Notes under the pieces: generated by a model
Databases searched by the model: none
Told to the model about the DNA's origin: nothing
The model's input: only the letters and a program-made list of their open reading frames with translations
Part shown: one piece after another, positions 9,850 to 19,333 of the stretch
Layout: every line of letters starts with the position of its first letter
Position numbering within the stretch: the stretch's first letter is position 1
Source of the DNA: Mycobacterium sp.
Lineage (GTDB): Bacteria; Actinomycetota; Actinomycetes; Mycobacteriales; Mycobacteriaceae
Length of the DNA: 55,703 bases
NCBI RefSeq assembly: GCF_019247635.1
Contig: NZ_JAFBAR010000020.1
Location: 1-55,703 of the forward strand
Direction of reading: 5' to 3'
Program-made: the position numbers and the translations under genes

Positions 9850-11268
9850 GTGACAAGACGCGGAAAGATCGTCTGCACCCTTGGGCCAGCCACTCACAGC
9901 GACGACCTGATCTTGGCGCTGGTCGAGGCCGGAATGGACGTCGCCCGGCTGAACTTCAGCCACGGCGACTATGCGGACCACAAGGTGTCCTACGACAGGG
10001 TCCGGGCCGCTTCCGACGCAACCGGCCGCGCCGTCGGTGTCCTCGCCGATCTGCAGGGCCCGAAGATCAGGCTGGGGCGCTTCGCGACTGGGCCGACCTA
10101 CTGGGCCGACGGTGAAACGGTCCGCATCACCGTTGCGGACTGCCCGGGCAGCCACGACAAGGTTTCCACCACTTATAAGAAGCTGGCGCAGGACGCCGCC
10201 GTGGGCGACCGGGTCCTGATCGACGACGGCAAGGTCGGACTGATCGTCGACGGCATCGACGGCGACGACGTCGTCTGCACCGTCACCGAGGGTGGCCCCG
10301 TCAGCAACAACAAGGGCATGTCGCTGCCCGGGATGGACGTGTCGGCTCCGGCTTTGTCGGACAAGGACGTCGAGGATCTCACCTTCGCCCTCAACCTCGG
10401 CGTCGATCTGGTCGCGCTGTCCTTCGTGCGTTCGCCGTCCGACGTCGAGCTCGTGCACGAAATAATGGATCGAATCGGGCGTCGCGTTCCGGTGATCGCC
10501 AAGTTGGAGAAGCCGGAGGCCATCGACAACCTGGAAGCCGTCGTCCTGGCGTTTGACGCGATCATGGTGGCCCGCGGCGACCTGGGCGTCGAGCTGCCGC
10601 TGGAAGAGGTTCCGCTGGTGCAGAAGCGGGCCATCCAAATGGCTAGGGAGAACGCCAAACCCGTGATCGTAGCGACCCAGATGCTCGACTCGATGATCGA
10701 GAACTCGCGGCCGACGCGGGCCGAGGCCTCCGACGTTGCCAACGCGGTGCTCGACGGCGCCGACGCCTTGATGTTGTCCGGGGAAACATCGGTGGGGAAG
10801 TATCCTCTCGCGGCGGTGCGAACGATGTCGCGGATCGTCTGCGCGGTTGAGGAAAACTCCACGGCCGCACCGCCTTTGACGCATGTGCCGCGGACCAAGC
10901 GAGGGGTGATCTCGTACGCCGCCCGTGACATCGGCGAGCGCCTCGACGCCAAGGCACTCGTCGCGTTCACCCAGTCGGGGGACACCGTGAAACGGCTGGC
11001 GCGCCTGCATACTCCGCTCCCGCTGCTGGCCTTCACCGCGTGGCCGGAGGTGCGCAGTCAACTCGCAATGACCTGGGGCACCGAAACGTTCATCGTGCCG
11101 AAGATGGACTCGACCGACGAGATGATCCGCCAGGCCGACAAGTCGCTGCTCGAACTCGGCCGCTATAAGCGGGGCGATCTGGTGGTTATCGTCGCCGGCG
11201 CGCCGCCCGGCACGGTGGGTTCGACCAACCTGATCCATGTGCACCGGGTCGGCGAGGACGACCTTTAA
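9850..11268 (+). CDS. pykA: Pyruvate kinase
   Basis: A 472-residue pyruvate kinase, the last step of glycolysis (PEP + ADP to pyruvate + ATP). Seen: TRRGKIVCTLGPAT at the N terminus, ADLQGPKIRLG, IAKLEKPEAIDNL, and the active-site segment VARGDLGVELPLEEVPLVQK. The C-terminal allosteric domain begins near residue 355. Start is GTG at 9850, immediately before the conserved TRRGKIVCT. The next gene starts directly after its stop codon, so the two are co-transcribed. Confidence 0.95.
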   Translation: MTRRGKIVCTLGPATHSDDLILALVEAGMDVARLNFSHGDYADHKVSYDRVRAASDATGRAVGVLADLQGPKIRLGRFATGPTYWADGETVRITVADCPGSHDKVSTTYKKLAQDAAVGDRVLIDDGKVGLIVDGIDGDDVVCTVTEGGPVSNNKGMSLPGMDVSAPALSDKDVEDLTFALNLGVDLVALSFVRSPSDVELVHEIMDRIGRRVPVIAKLEKPEAIDNLEAVVLAFDAIMVARGDLGVELPLEEVPLVQKRAIQMARENAKPVIVATQMLDSMIENSRPTRAEASDVANAVLDGADALMLSGETSVGKYPLAAVRTMSRIVCAVEENSTAAPPLTHVPRTKRGVISYAARDIGERLDAKALVAFTQSGDTVKRLARLHTPLPLLAFTAWPEVRSQLAMTWGTETFIVPKMDSTDEMIRQADKSLLELGRYKRGDLVVIVAGAPPGTVGSTNLIHVHRVGEDDL

Positions 11269-12135
11269 TTGTCCGATTTCGAGGAACTGCTGGCGGCACT
11301 AGACCTCAACCGCAAAGCCGACGATCTATTCGTCGGATCCCATCCCAGCAAGAACCCGATGCGAACGTTCGGCGGGCAGCTCATGGCGCAGTCGTTCGTC
11401 GCAAGCACCCGCACGCTGACTCGTGACGAACTACCGCCCAGCGCGTTGTCGGTGCATTTCGTCAACGGCGGTGATACGTCGAAGGACATCGAATTCCACG
11501 TCGTCCGGCTGCGCGATGAACGACGCTTCGCCAACCGCCGCGTCGACGCGGTCCAGGACGGCGTGCTGTTGTCGACGGCGATGGTCTCTTACATGTCCGG
11601 CGGCCGCGGATTGGAGCATGCCGTTCAGCCGCCCGAGGTACCGAAGCCGCATACCCAGCCGTCCATCGGTGAGTTGTTGCGCGGCTATGAGGAGACCGTG
11701 CCACACTTCGTCAACGCGCTGCAACCGATCGAGTGGCGCTACACCAATGATCCGGCCTGGGTGATGCGGGACAAGGGGGAAAGCCTTGCGTACAACCGGG
11801 TTTGGGTGAAGGCGCTGGGCGCTTTGCCCGACGACCCCGTGCTGCACACAGCGACGATGGTCTACTCATCGGACACCACGGTGCTCGACTCGGTCATCAC
11901 CACCCACGGGTTGTCCTGGGGCTTCGATCGCATCTTTGCGGCGTCCGCCAACCACTCGGTGTGGTTTCACCGACAGGTCAACTTCGACGACTGGGTGTTG
12001 TATTCGACGTCGTCCCCGGTGGCCGCGGACTCGCGGGGGCTGGGCACCGGGCATTTCTTCGACCAGTCCGGACAGCTGATCGCCACGGTGGTTCAGGAAG
12101 GCGTATTGAAATACTTTCCGCCTCCGCGCCGATAG
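11269..12135 (+). CDS. tesB1: Acyl-CoA thioesterase II
   Basis: A 288-residue double-hotdog thioesterase that hydrolyses acyl-CoA to free acid and CoA. Family landmarks: FGGQLMAQSFVAS near residue 38, SVHFVNGGDT near 63, the catalytic aspartate region YSSDTTVLDSV near 205, a NHSVWFH segment, and a C-terminal QEG glutamine. The start is a TTG that follows the pykA TAA with no gap; it yields MSDFEELL, the conserved beginning of mycobacterial TesB1 proteins. The arrangement implies coupling to pykA, although the metabolic link is not obvious. Confidence 0.9.
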   Translation: MSDFEELLAALDLNRKADDLFVGSHPSKNPMRTFGGQLMAQSFVASTRTLTRDELPPSALSVHFVNGGDTSKDIEFHVVRLRDERRFANRRVDAVQDGVLLSTAMVSYMSGGRGLEHAVQPPEVPKPHTQPSIGELLRGYEETVPHFVNALQPIEWRYTNDPAWVMRDKGESLAYNRVWVKALGALPDDPVLHTATMVYSSDTTVLDSVITTHGLSWGFDRIFAASANHSVWFHRQVNFDDWVLYSTSSPVAADSRGLGTGHFFDQSGQLIATVVQEGVLKYFPPPRR

Positions 12136-12188
12136 ATACGGGCGTAACGTGCCTGTAGGCGGCTAATTCAGCGCATCGGGAGGTGAGG

Positions 12189-13541
12189 GTGAGCCAACCG
12201 CCCGTCAGCGTCGTACCGGGGCTGGGCGAACGCGTTGTCGTTCACCTGGATTCACGCGGGGCCCGATGGGTTGGGGCATCGGCCGTGCTCGGCGCGGCAT
12301 GTTGGTTGATCGCAGGAAACCGGCCGGGATGGTCGCTGACCGTGCTGGCGGCGGTGACGCTGATCGCTCGCGGCATCTTCCTCGGCCGTCCGGTGACGGC
12401 GATGCATGCGACGGCGGCGATGTTGGTGCTGACCGCTGGTCTCAGTGCCCACGTGCTGTCCATCGATCTGCTCGGTGACGCGCTGGTCGTCGGATCGGGA
12501 CTGGTGTTGATGTGGCCGACGTCGGCGCGGCCGCGACCCGACGACCTTTCTCGGATCTGGGGATTGGTCAACGCCACCAGCGGAGATCCGTTGGCACCGT
12601 TCGTCATGCAGACAGGCAAGTGCTACCACTTCAGCGCGTCTGGCGCTGCGGCCCTGGCCTACCGGACCCGGATGGGATTCGCGGCGGTCAGCGGCGACCC
12701 GATCGGTGACGAGACCCAATTCGCCGGACTGGTTGCCGACTTCGCCGCGACGTGTCACACCCACGGCTGGCGGATCGCTGTAGTGGGGTGCAGCCAGCGG
12801 CGACTCCCGCTGTGGGGCGATGGCGCCGCGCTCGGACAACCGTTGCGGCCCATACCAATCGGCCGCGACGTCGTCGTCGAGGTCGGTGCCTTCGACATGA
12901 CGGGGCGCAAGTTCCGCAATCTGCGGCAGGCCGAACACCACACGTACAACATCGGCATCACGACCGAGATCGTCGACGAGCAGGAACTGGGCGAGAGGCA
13001 GCGCGCGGAGCTGAGAGAAATGTTGCTGGCGTCGCCGAAGGGGGCGCACACCGATCGCGGTTTTGCCATGAGCCTGGACGGCGTGCTGGAGGGGCGATAC
13101 CCCGGGATGAAGCTGATTATCGCGAGGGATGCGTTTGGCCGGGTGCAGGGCTTTCATCGTTATGCGATCGCAGGCGGCGGCAGCGACTATTCCCTCGACG
13201 TACCGTGGCGCCGTCGCGGTGCCCCCAACGGGATCGACGAGCGGCTCAGTGTTGACATGATCGCCGCCGCTAAGATCGCTGGCGCACAGCGGGTTTCGTT
13301 ATCGTTCGCGGCCTTTCCGGACATTTTGGACGAGGAACCACGAGGCAAGCTGGAACGCCTGTTTCACAGCGTGCTTCATATCTTTGACCCGTTGATCAGG
13401 CTGGAATCGTTGGACCACTACGTGCACAAGTTCCATGCGCTAGATGAGCGGCGATACGCGCTGATCTCGATGGCACAAGTCGTTCCGCTAATATTCGTGT
13501 TGCTCTCGCTGGAATTCTTTCCACGCCGGCGACACCTGTGA
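12189..13541 (+). CDS. Small MprF-like membrane protein with DUF2156 (aminoacyl-PG synthase) domain
   Basis: About 450 residues: three or four membrane segments in the first ~110, then a DUF2156 domain. It aligns by eye with the middle of LysX encoded later in the window: both have an R-x-G(F/V)-x3-SGDPxGD core and a following HGW or YGW segment. In MprF/LysX that domain is a GNAT fold moving an aminoacyl group from tRNA to phosphatidylglycerol. A final hydrophobic helix ends the chain. It corresponds by order to Rv1619. Two GTGs compete; the one at 12189 has GGGAGG (12178-12183) at 5-nt spacing, better than 12183. Substrate unknown. Confidence 0.85.
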   Translation: MSQPPVSVVPGLGERVVVHLDSRGARWVGASAVLGAACWLIAGNRPGWSLTVLAAVTLIARGIFLGRPVTAMHATAAMLVLTAGLSAHVLSIDLLGDALVVGSGLVLMWPTSARPRPDDLSRIWGLVNATSGDPLAPFVMQTGKCYHFSASGAAALAYRTRMGFAAVSGDPIGDETQFAGLVADFAATCHTHGWRIAVVGCSQRRLPLWGDGAALGQPLRPIPIGRDVVVEVGAFDMTGRKFRNLRQAEHHTYNIGITTEIVDEQELGERQRAELREMLLASPKGAHTDRGFAMSLDGVLEGRYPGMKLIIARDAFGRVQGFHRYAIAGGGSDYSLDVPWRRRGAPNGIDERLSVDMIAAAKIAGAQRVSLSFAAFPDILDEEPRGKLERLFHSVLHIFDPLIRLESLDHYVHKFHALDERRYALISMAQVVPLIFVLLSLEFFPRRRHL

Positions 13542-13607
13542 GCGGCAGACGGCGCAGCGGCCACTCGCGCGGATAAAGATGTCAGTGGGTGGTCGTAGGA
13601 TTCGAAC

Positions 13608-14966
13608 ATGCATTCGGACAGGGACTCGATCGTGGAGGCGTTCGATGCGCTTGATGCCGCGGTCTCTGCTGTGTGCGGGTTGTCGTTTGACGTCTTGACC
13701 ACTCCGGAGCGGTTGCGGGCACTCGAGCGCCTGGAACGGGTGGCGCGTCGGCTGCCAGTACCCGGGCATGTGTTGATCACGGGGCTCCTTGAGCAGGCCA
13801 GTGAGGAGGAGTTGGGTGGCAAGCTGCGCGCGGTGTTGGCCGACCGGCTGCGTATCACCTCCGCTGAGGCCGGCCGGCGCATCGGTGAAGCCGAAGAGCT
13901 CGGAGCGCGCCGGGCGATGAGCGGGGAGCCCTTGGCCCCGCAGCTGGCCGCGACCGCGGCCGCTCAGCGCGACGGGCTGATCGGGCAGGGGCACCTGAAG
14001 GTGATCCGTGGCTTTTTTACCCAGGTGCCCGCCGAGGTGGATGTGTTGACTCGGGCGGCCGCTGAGGCCGACCTGGCCGGCAAGGCCAGCAGATACCGGC
14101 CTGATGAGTTGGCCAAATACGCCAACAAGCTGATGGATTGCCTCAACCCGGATGGCAATTTCACCGACGAGGACCGCGCGCGTCGGCGCGGCCTGCTACT
14201 CGGTGAGCAGGGATACGACGGGATGTCGCGGCTTAGTGGCTATGTGAACCCCGAACTCCGGGCCACCATCGAGGCGGTACTGGCCACATTGGCCGCCCCG
14301 GGTATGGCCAACCCCGAAGACGACGTGCCGGTGATCGACGGGGCTCCCTCAGAGGACACAGCGCGCCGGGATCTGCGCAGTCAACCCCAACGCAATCACG
14401 ACGGCCTGCTGGCCGGACTGCGCGCCCTGCTGGCCTCCGGCCAGCTCGGCCAACACCACGGCCTGCCGACCACCCTCATCGTCACCACCACCCTCAAGGA
14501 GCTGCAAGCCGCCGCGGGTAGAGGGCTAAGCGCCGGGGGCACCGTGGTGCCCATGAGTGATCTGCTCCGCCTGGCCGGCCACGCCCACCACTACCTGGCC
14601 GTTTTTGAAGGCGCCAAACCGCTGGCCCTGTACCACACCAAACGACTCGCCACCCCCGCCCAGCGAATCATGCTGCTGGCCAAGGATCGCGGGTGCAGCA
14701 AACCCGGTTGTGATGTGCCCGGCTACTGGACCCAGGTCCACCACGTCCAAGGCTGGGCACGCACCCGCCGCACCCACATCAACGAACTCACCCTGGCCTG
14801 CGGCCCCCACAACCGACTCGCCGACAAAGGCTGGACCACCCGCACCAACACCAAAGGCGACACCGAATGGATCCCCCCACCCCACCTCGACCACGGCCAA
14901 CCCCGCACCAACACCCTCCACCACCCCGAAAAACTACTCAGGCAAGACGAAGACGACGAACCATAG
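13608..14966 (+). mobile_element. 13E12-family repeat protein, DUF222 plus HNH endonuclease
   Basis: An intact 452-residue REP13E12-type protein. Residues about 25-330 are DUF222, helical and basic. The C-terminal region has an HNH module: C-S-K-PGCD, then [13 protein letters not shown] (the two histidines), and [18 protein letters not shown] with the final HN. Members are multicopy in mycobacteria and some copies are phage integration targets. It lies between the DUF2156 gene and cydC, where M. tuberculosis has none to my memory, so it is probably a lineage-specific acquisition. The first half is G-rich on the coding strand and the last ~500 bp strikingly C-rich, hinting at a mosaic. Its stop overlaps the cydC 3' end by 29 bp. 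Confidence 0.9.
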
Positions 14967-16617
14967 CTGCGGCGCTCTTTGGCGACACCGACCCAATGCG
15001 TAGTTCAGGCGAACCAATGTCGTCGGGCAAGTGGTGGGTGGCCACCACGACCGTTCTGTCGCCGCTGATCAGCCGGGAGCCCAGCAGATCACGCAGTACG
15101 CGGTCGGCGTCGACCGCGTCCAGGTGCTCGGTGGGCTCGTCCAGCAGCACGATCCGGGCGGGGGAGAGCACCGCCCGAGCCAGCAGTAGCCGCCTACGCT
15201 GACCCGCCGAGACCGCTTGCGCGCCACCGATTAACACTGTCGACAGTCGTTGCGGCAGGCTGTCCAGCCAGGCACTCAGGCCCACCGCGTCGAGGGCCAC
15301 GATCAGTTCGTCGTCAGCGCAGTCACCGCGCGCCACCAGCAGGTTATCCCGAATGGTGGTCGCAAAGATGTGCGCGTCCTCAGCGAAAAAGGCTACAGCG
15401 CGCGGCAATTCGCGCTCATCGAAGCGGCCAAGGTCGGTTCCGTCCAGCGTCACCTGTCCGCGCAGCGGCGGAAGTAGCCCGGTGAGTGTCATCAGCAGCG
15501 TCGTCTTGCCCGAGCCGCTGGGCCCGGTGACCGCTAGCCGAGCACCCGGCGGGAGGTCAATGGTGACCGGCGTGGACCGCAAATGCTGGTAACCCGAGGT
15601 TGCGTCGGCGGTGAGTCGCCCGGTGGCTACCGGCACCGGCAGGGTTCGCGCCCTTTCGGTGCGGTCCGCGGGAACCAAGTCGAGCAGTCGGCGCGCGGCC
15701 ATCTGCGATCGGGCGAGTTGGATCGCGGCGGCAGGCAGCGCGGTCGTCGCCTCGAATGCGGACAGCGGCAACAACATCAGCACGGCCAGCGTGGTGGGCG
15801 CGACCGTGGGCGCTATCCAACTCCCGGTCACCACCGCGCCCAGCACACTCATCCCTATCGCCGCGGTCGGCATCGCCTCGGCGACAGCGGCGGGTCTGGC
15901 CGCCGCGTCAAGGGCATTGCCCCAGGCGCGCTGCTGGCGCCGCGACTCAACGATGATGTGGGGCAAGGCACCGGCCACGCGAAGCTCGGGCGCGTGTTCG
16001 AGCGCGATCATAGCGGAGGTGTCGCGTTCCGAATGATACTGTCGTGCAACGGCTTCCTGTGCCACCGCGGCCCGGGCGGCCAGCCAGGGTGCGACGACAC
16101 CGGCCAGCACCAGGCAGATCGCCAACACCGTCGCGGCAGGCGGTGAAATAGTGGCGACCACCCCGGTGGCCGCCAGCGCCAGCAACGCCGCGACACCGAT
16201 CGGCACCACAGCGCGTACCAGCACGTTGGCCAGTTCGTCGACGTCGGCACCCACGCGCGCCACCAGTTCACCGCTATGCAGCCGTACGGCGGCCGCCGGC
16301 GGACCGTGCGCAAGCCGGTGATAGATCCGCGCGCGGGCCGTGCTTGCCGCGCGTAAGGCGGTGTCGTGCGAGGCCAATCGCTCGCAATAGTGCAGTACGC
16401 CACGCGAAATCGCGAACGTTCGCACCGCCACGACCGCCACGGACAGATCGAGCACGGGCGGCATCTGCGACGCGCGGGTGATCAACCATGCCGACAGACC
16501 GGCCAGCGCCAGGGCGCTACCCAACGACAGGACCCCAAGGACGATTGCGAGCAGAATGCGGGGCGCTCGGGGACGCAGCAGAATCGAGGCTGCCCGCAGC
16601 GGATCAGACCGCCGCAT
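14938..16617 (-). CDS. cydC: ABC transporter CydC, cytochrome bd assembly
   Basis: A 559-residue half-transporter: six membrane helices (about 20-310) and a C-terminal ATPase. Walker A is [10 protein letters not shown] and Walker B is [13 protein letters not shown]. The signature is degenerate, VSAGQRRRL instead of LSGGQ, as in other CydC proteins. With CydD it exports cysteine/glutathione or loads heme and is needed for bd oxidase assembly. ATG at 16617 overlaps the end of cydD by 14 bp. The last ~10 codons run into the 13E12 gene on the opposite strand and encode a basic tail, so the original stop may have been lost at that insertion. Confidence 0.9.
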   Translation of the reverse strand: MRRSDPLRAASILLRPRAPRILLAIVLGVLSLGSALALAGLSAWLITRASQMPPVLDLSVAVVAVRTFAISRGVLHYCERLASHDTALRAASTARARIYHRLAHGPPAAAVRLHSGELVARVGADVDELANVLVRAVVPIGVAALLALAATGVVATISPPAATVLAICLVLAGVVAPWLAARAAVAQEAVARQYHSERDTSAMIALEHAPELRVAGALPHIIVESRRQQRAWGNALDAAARPAAVAEAMPTAAIGMSVLGAVVTGSWIAPTVAPTTLAVLMLLPLSAFEATTALPAAAIQLARSQMAARRLLDLVPADRTERARTLPVPVATGRLTADATSGYQHLRSTPVTIDLPPGARLAVTGPSGSGKTTLLMTLTGLLPPLRGQVTLDGTDLGRFDERELPRAVAFFAEDAHIFATTIRDNLLVARGDCADDELIVALDAVGLSAWLDSLPQRLSTVLIGGAQAVSAGQRRRLLLARAVLSPARIVLLDEPTEHLDAVDADRVLRDLLGSRLISGDRTVVVATHHLPDDIGSPELRIGSVSPKSAAAMVRRLRLA

Positions 16618-18178
16618 AATGCGACACCTCCATGACCCGGTCGCCGATCGCCAGGACCGCATCGCGATGCCCGACGACAACCACGGTGGCGCCCGAACGG
16701 GCACGCTCGACGATGGCCCGCAACACCCGTGCTTCGGTGTCAGCGTCCAGGTGAGCGGTGGGCTCGTCGAGCAGCAACACCGGGGCGGCGGATCCCAACG
16801 CCCGCGCCAGGCCGAGGCGTTGGCGCTGCCCCAATGACAGCCCGACGCCGCCGCGGCCGAGCACGGTGTCCAACCCTTGCGGCAGCTCGGCCACAACAGC
16901 GTCGAATCCGGCAGCCTTACAGGCGCTTTCGAGGTCGTCCAGATTGCCCAGCAGCAGGAGGTTGTCCCGGACCGTCCCCGGGATCAGCACCGGGCGTTGG
17001 GGCAGCCAGGACAACTGCCGCCACCACGCGTTCGGTTCCAACTCGGCGACGTCGACTCCGGCCACGGTGACCCGGCCGGATGACGGCACGGTGAGCCCGG
17101 CGATCGCCTGCAGCGTCGTGCTCTTGCCCGCACCGTTTCGTCCGGTCAGCACCGAGACGGCGCCGGGCTCGAGCACCGCGCTGAGATCGTCCGGGGCGCG
17201 ACCGTCTCGGCCTGCGACGCTCAGGTTTACCAGCCGGATCTGGGCTCCGCGCGCGCTGACGAGCTGGTGCCGGGCCGTGGTTGTGCTCGGCTCGCCGATG
17301 AGCGCGAAAGCTTTGTCAGCGGCGGCCCTACCGTCCTGGGCGGCATGGAATTCCACGCCGATTCGGCGCAGCGGCCAGTACACGTCGGGCGCTAACAACA
17401 GCACCGTCAAACCGGTGACCAGGGTCATCTCGCCGAACACCAGACGCAGGCCAATCCCGACCGCGATCAGGGCCACACCTAGCGTGGCCAACAGTTCCAG
17501 CACCAGGGCCGACAGGAACGCGATCCGCAGTGTCGCCATGGTCGAGCGTCGGTGGGCGGCACCGAGTTCCGCGATGCGGTGTTCGGGTCCAGAGGCGCGG
17601 CCCAGCGCCCGCAACGTGGGGATGCCGGCGATCAGATCCAGCAGATGAGTCTGCAGGGTGGTCATGGCATCCAGAGCCGCGGCCGAGCGCTCTGCGGTCG
17701 TCAGCCCGATCAGCACCATGAAAATCGGGATCAACGGCAGCGTGATCGCCGCGATCAGAGTCGATTTCAGGTCGTAACAGCCGATCACCACGACGGTGGC
17801 CGGGGTCAGGATCGCGGCAAGCAATAGCGCGGGAAGGTAACCCGTGAAGTAGGGACGCAAGCCGTCCAGGCCGCGCGTCACTACGACCGCGGCGGCGTCC
17901 CGCTGTGTTGCCAGTTCGTTGGGTTGCCGCCCGGTGACTGCGGCCAGGACCTGACCGGAAAGATCGGCGATCAGCGCGCTCGCGCCCCGCTGGCCCAGCC
18001 GCGCCTGCAGCCAGCGCGCCACCGCGCGGGTTGCCCACAGCGCCAACAAGATTGACAACGGTCCAAGCAAACGGCGCGGATCACGCACCCAATGGTCGCT
18101 GACGACGCGCGCAACGATGTTCGCCAGCACGACCGCTGAGCCGATCGCACAACCCGAGATCACCACTCCGGAAGCCAC
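16604..18178 (-). CDS. cydD: ABC transporter CydD, cytochrome bd assembly
   Basis: The partner half-transporter of CydC. Walker A GRNGAGKSTTL, signature LSLGQRQRL and Walker B VLLLDEPTAHLD are intact. The given start is the first GTG in frame (18178, 524 residues), but it falls within the first membrane helix. The frame is open for another ~34 codons upstream and reads like family sequence, including DPRLW, then LRRYLVAT. No ATG, GTG or TTG exists there. A CTG at 18262 preceded by AGGA is a candidate start overlapping cydB and would give 552 residues. The cydA-B-D-C order on the minus strand is one operon. Confidence 0.88.
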   Translation of the reverse strand: MASGVVISGCAIGSAVVLANIVARVVSDHWVRDPRRLLGPLSILLALWATRAVARWLQARLGQRGASALIADLSGQVLAAVTGRQPNELATQRDAAAVVVTRGLDGLRPYFTGYLPALLLAAILTPATVVVIGCYDLKSTLIAAITLPLIPIFMVLIGLTTAERSAAALDAMTTLQTHLLDLIAGIPTLRALGRASGPEHRIAELGAAHRRSTMATLRIAFLSALVLELLATLGVALIAVGIGLRLVFGEMTLVTGLTVLLLAPDVYWPLRRIGVEFHAAQDGRAAADKAFALIGEPSTTTARHQLVSARGAQIRLVNLSVAGRDGRAPDDLSAVLEPGAVSVLTGRNGAGKSTTLQAIAGLTVPSSGRVTVAGVDVAELEPNAWWRQLSWLPQRPVLIPGTVRDNLLLLGNLDDLESACKAAGFDAVVAELPQGLDTVLGRGGVGLSLGQRQRLGLARALGSAAPVLLLDEPTAHLDADTEARVLRAIVERARSGATVVVVGHRDAVLAIGDRVMEVSHYAAV

Positions 18179-18242
18179 AGTGGCGACCAGGTAGCGCCGT
18201 AACGCGGCCGAAGCCCGCCACAGCCGCGGATCAACGGGTCCG

Positions 18243-19313
18243 CTAGAGCTTTTGGTGCTCAGGAGTCCTGCCTCTGGTTAGGCCGATCGGCGCAGGTATC
18301 CGCTCTGCCGAGATCCGTTGCCGGAAAACCCAGTACGTCCACGCCTGGTACACCACCGTCAAGGGCGCGAAGAACGCCGTCACCCACGTCATGATCTTGA
18401 GTGTGTAAGCGGTCGACGAGGCGTTGTAGATCGTCAGGCTCCATTGCTTGTTCAGCGTGGAGGGCACCAGATTTGGGTACAGGCAGCCGAACAGCAAGGT
18501 CACGACGGCAGCTACCACCAGGGCCGTGCATACGAACGCCCATCCGTCGGACATCCGCCGCCACACCAACAGCACCGCTGTCAACAGCGCGGTCACCGCG
18601 ATGCCCAGCAGCACCCAGGTCCAATCCTTGCCGTGGCCAAGCTGCGTCCAAACCCCAAATCCCGCAACCAGTCCCGTCGCCGGAAGCGACAACCGCACTG
18701 CAAACCGATGGGCGTCGTCGCGGATGGGGCCGGAGGTCTTCAACGCGACGAACACGGCGCCGTAGAACAAAAACAATCCGGCCGTGGCCAGACCGCCCAG
18801 CAGCGTATAGGCGTTGAGGACGTTGGTGATCGACAGATGCACGTGAGCGCGGGCGTCCACCGGCAGTCCGCGGACGAGGATGGCGAAGGCCACACCCCAG
18901 AGCACCGCGGGCAACCAGGATCCCGCGGCGATACCGAAATCGGCCCAGGTGCGCCACTTTGTGTCGTCGATCTTGCCGCGCCATTCGATGGCGACCGCGC
19001 GCACGATCATGCCGAAAAGGATCGCCAGCAGCGGTAGGTAGAGCGTCGAGAACACGGCGGCGTACCAGCCCGGGAATGCGGCGAACATCCCTGCGCCGGC
19101 GGTGATCAGCCAGACCTCGTTGCCGTCCCAAACGGGACCGATGGTGTTCAGTGCGGCGCGCCGGTGCGTTTCCCGGTCACCCGTGCCGCGTTTTAGGGCA
19201 GTGCGGGCGAACGGCTCCATCAACATACCCACCCCGAAGTCGAAACCCTCGAGGATGAAAAACGCTAGGAACAGCACCGCGATGATGCCGAACCACAACT
19301 CGTGGAGATCCAC
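18243..19313 (-). CDS. cydB: Cytochrome bd ubiquinol/menaquinol oxidase subunit II
   Basis: A 356-residue integral membrane protein with about eight or nine helices. N-terminal LHELWFGIIAVLFLAFFILEGFDFGVGML is the CydB hallmark, as are GPVWDGNEVWLITAGAGMFAAFP and FGMIVRAVAIEWR. CydB supports the heme-bearing CydA and shapes the proton path. The C-terminal region ends with WVTAFFAPLTVVYQAWTYWVF. It starts 20 bp after cydA, co-transcribed. The bd oxidase is the high-affinity, non-proton-pumping terminal oxidase of mycobacteria, used under hypoxia and when cytochrome bcc-aa3 is inhibited. Confidence 0.94.
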   Translation of the reverse strand: MDLHELWFGIIAVLFLAFFILEGFDFGVGMLMEPFARTALKRGTGDRETHRRAALNTIGPVWDGNEVWLITAGAGMFAAFPGWYAAVFSTLYLPLLAILFGMIVRAVAIEWRGKIDDTKWRTWADFGIAAGSWLPAVLWGVAFAILVRGLPVDARAHVHLSITNVLNAYTLLGGLATAGLFLFYGAVFVALKTSGPIRDDAHRFAVRLSLPATGLVAGFGVWTQLGHGKDWTWVLLGIAVTALLTAVLLVWRRMSDGWAFVCTALVVAAVVTLLFGCLYPNLVPSTLNKQWSLTIYNASSTAYTLKIMTWVTAFFAPLTVVYQAWTYWVFRQRISAERIPAPIGLTRGRTPEHQKL

Positions 19314-19333
19314 CGCTCAGCTCCTTCCCGGGG

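Noticed and set aside
9835..11244. 469-residue minus-strand frame over pykA
   Set aside because: His/Gly/Arg-rich shadow of the pykA codons.
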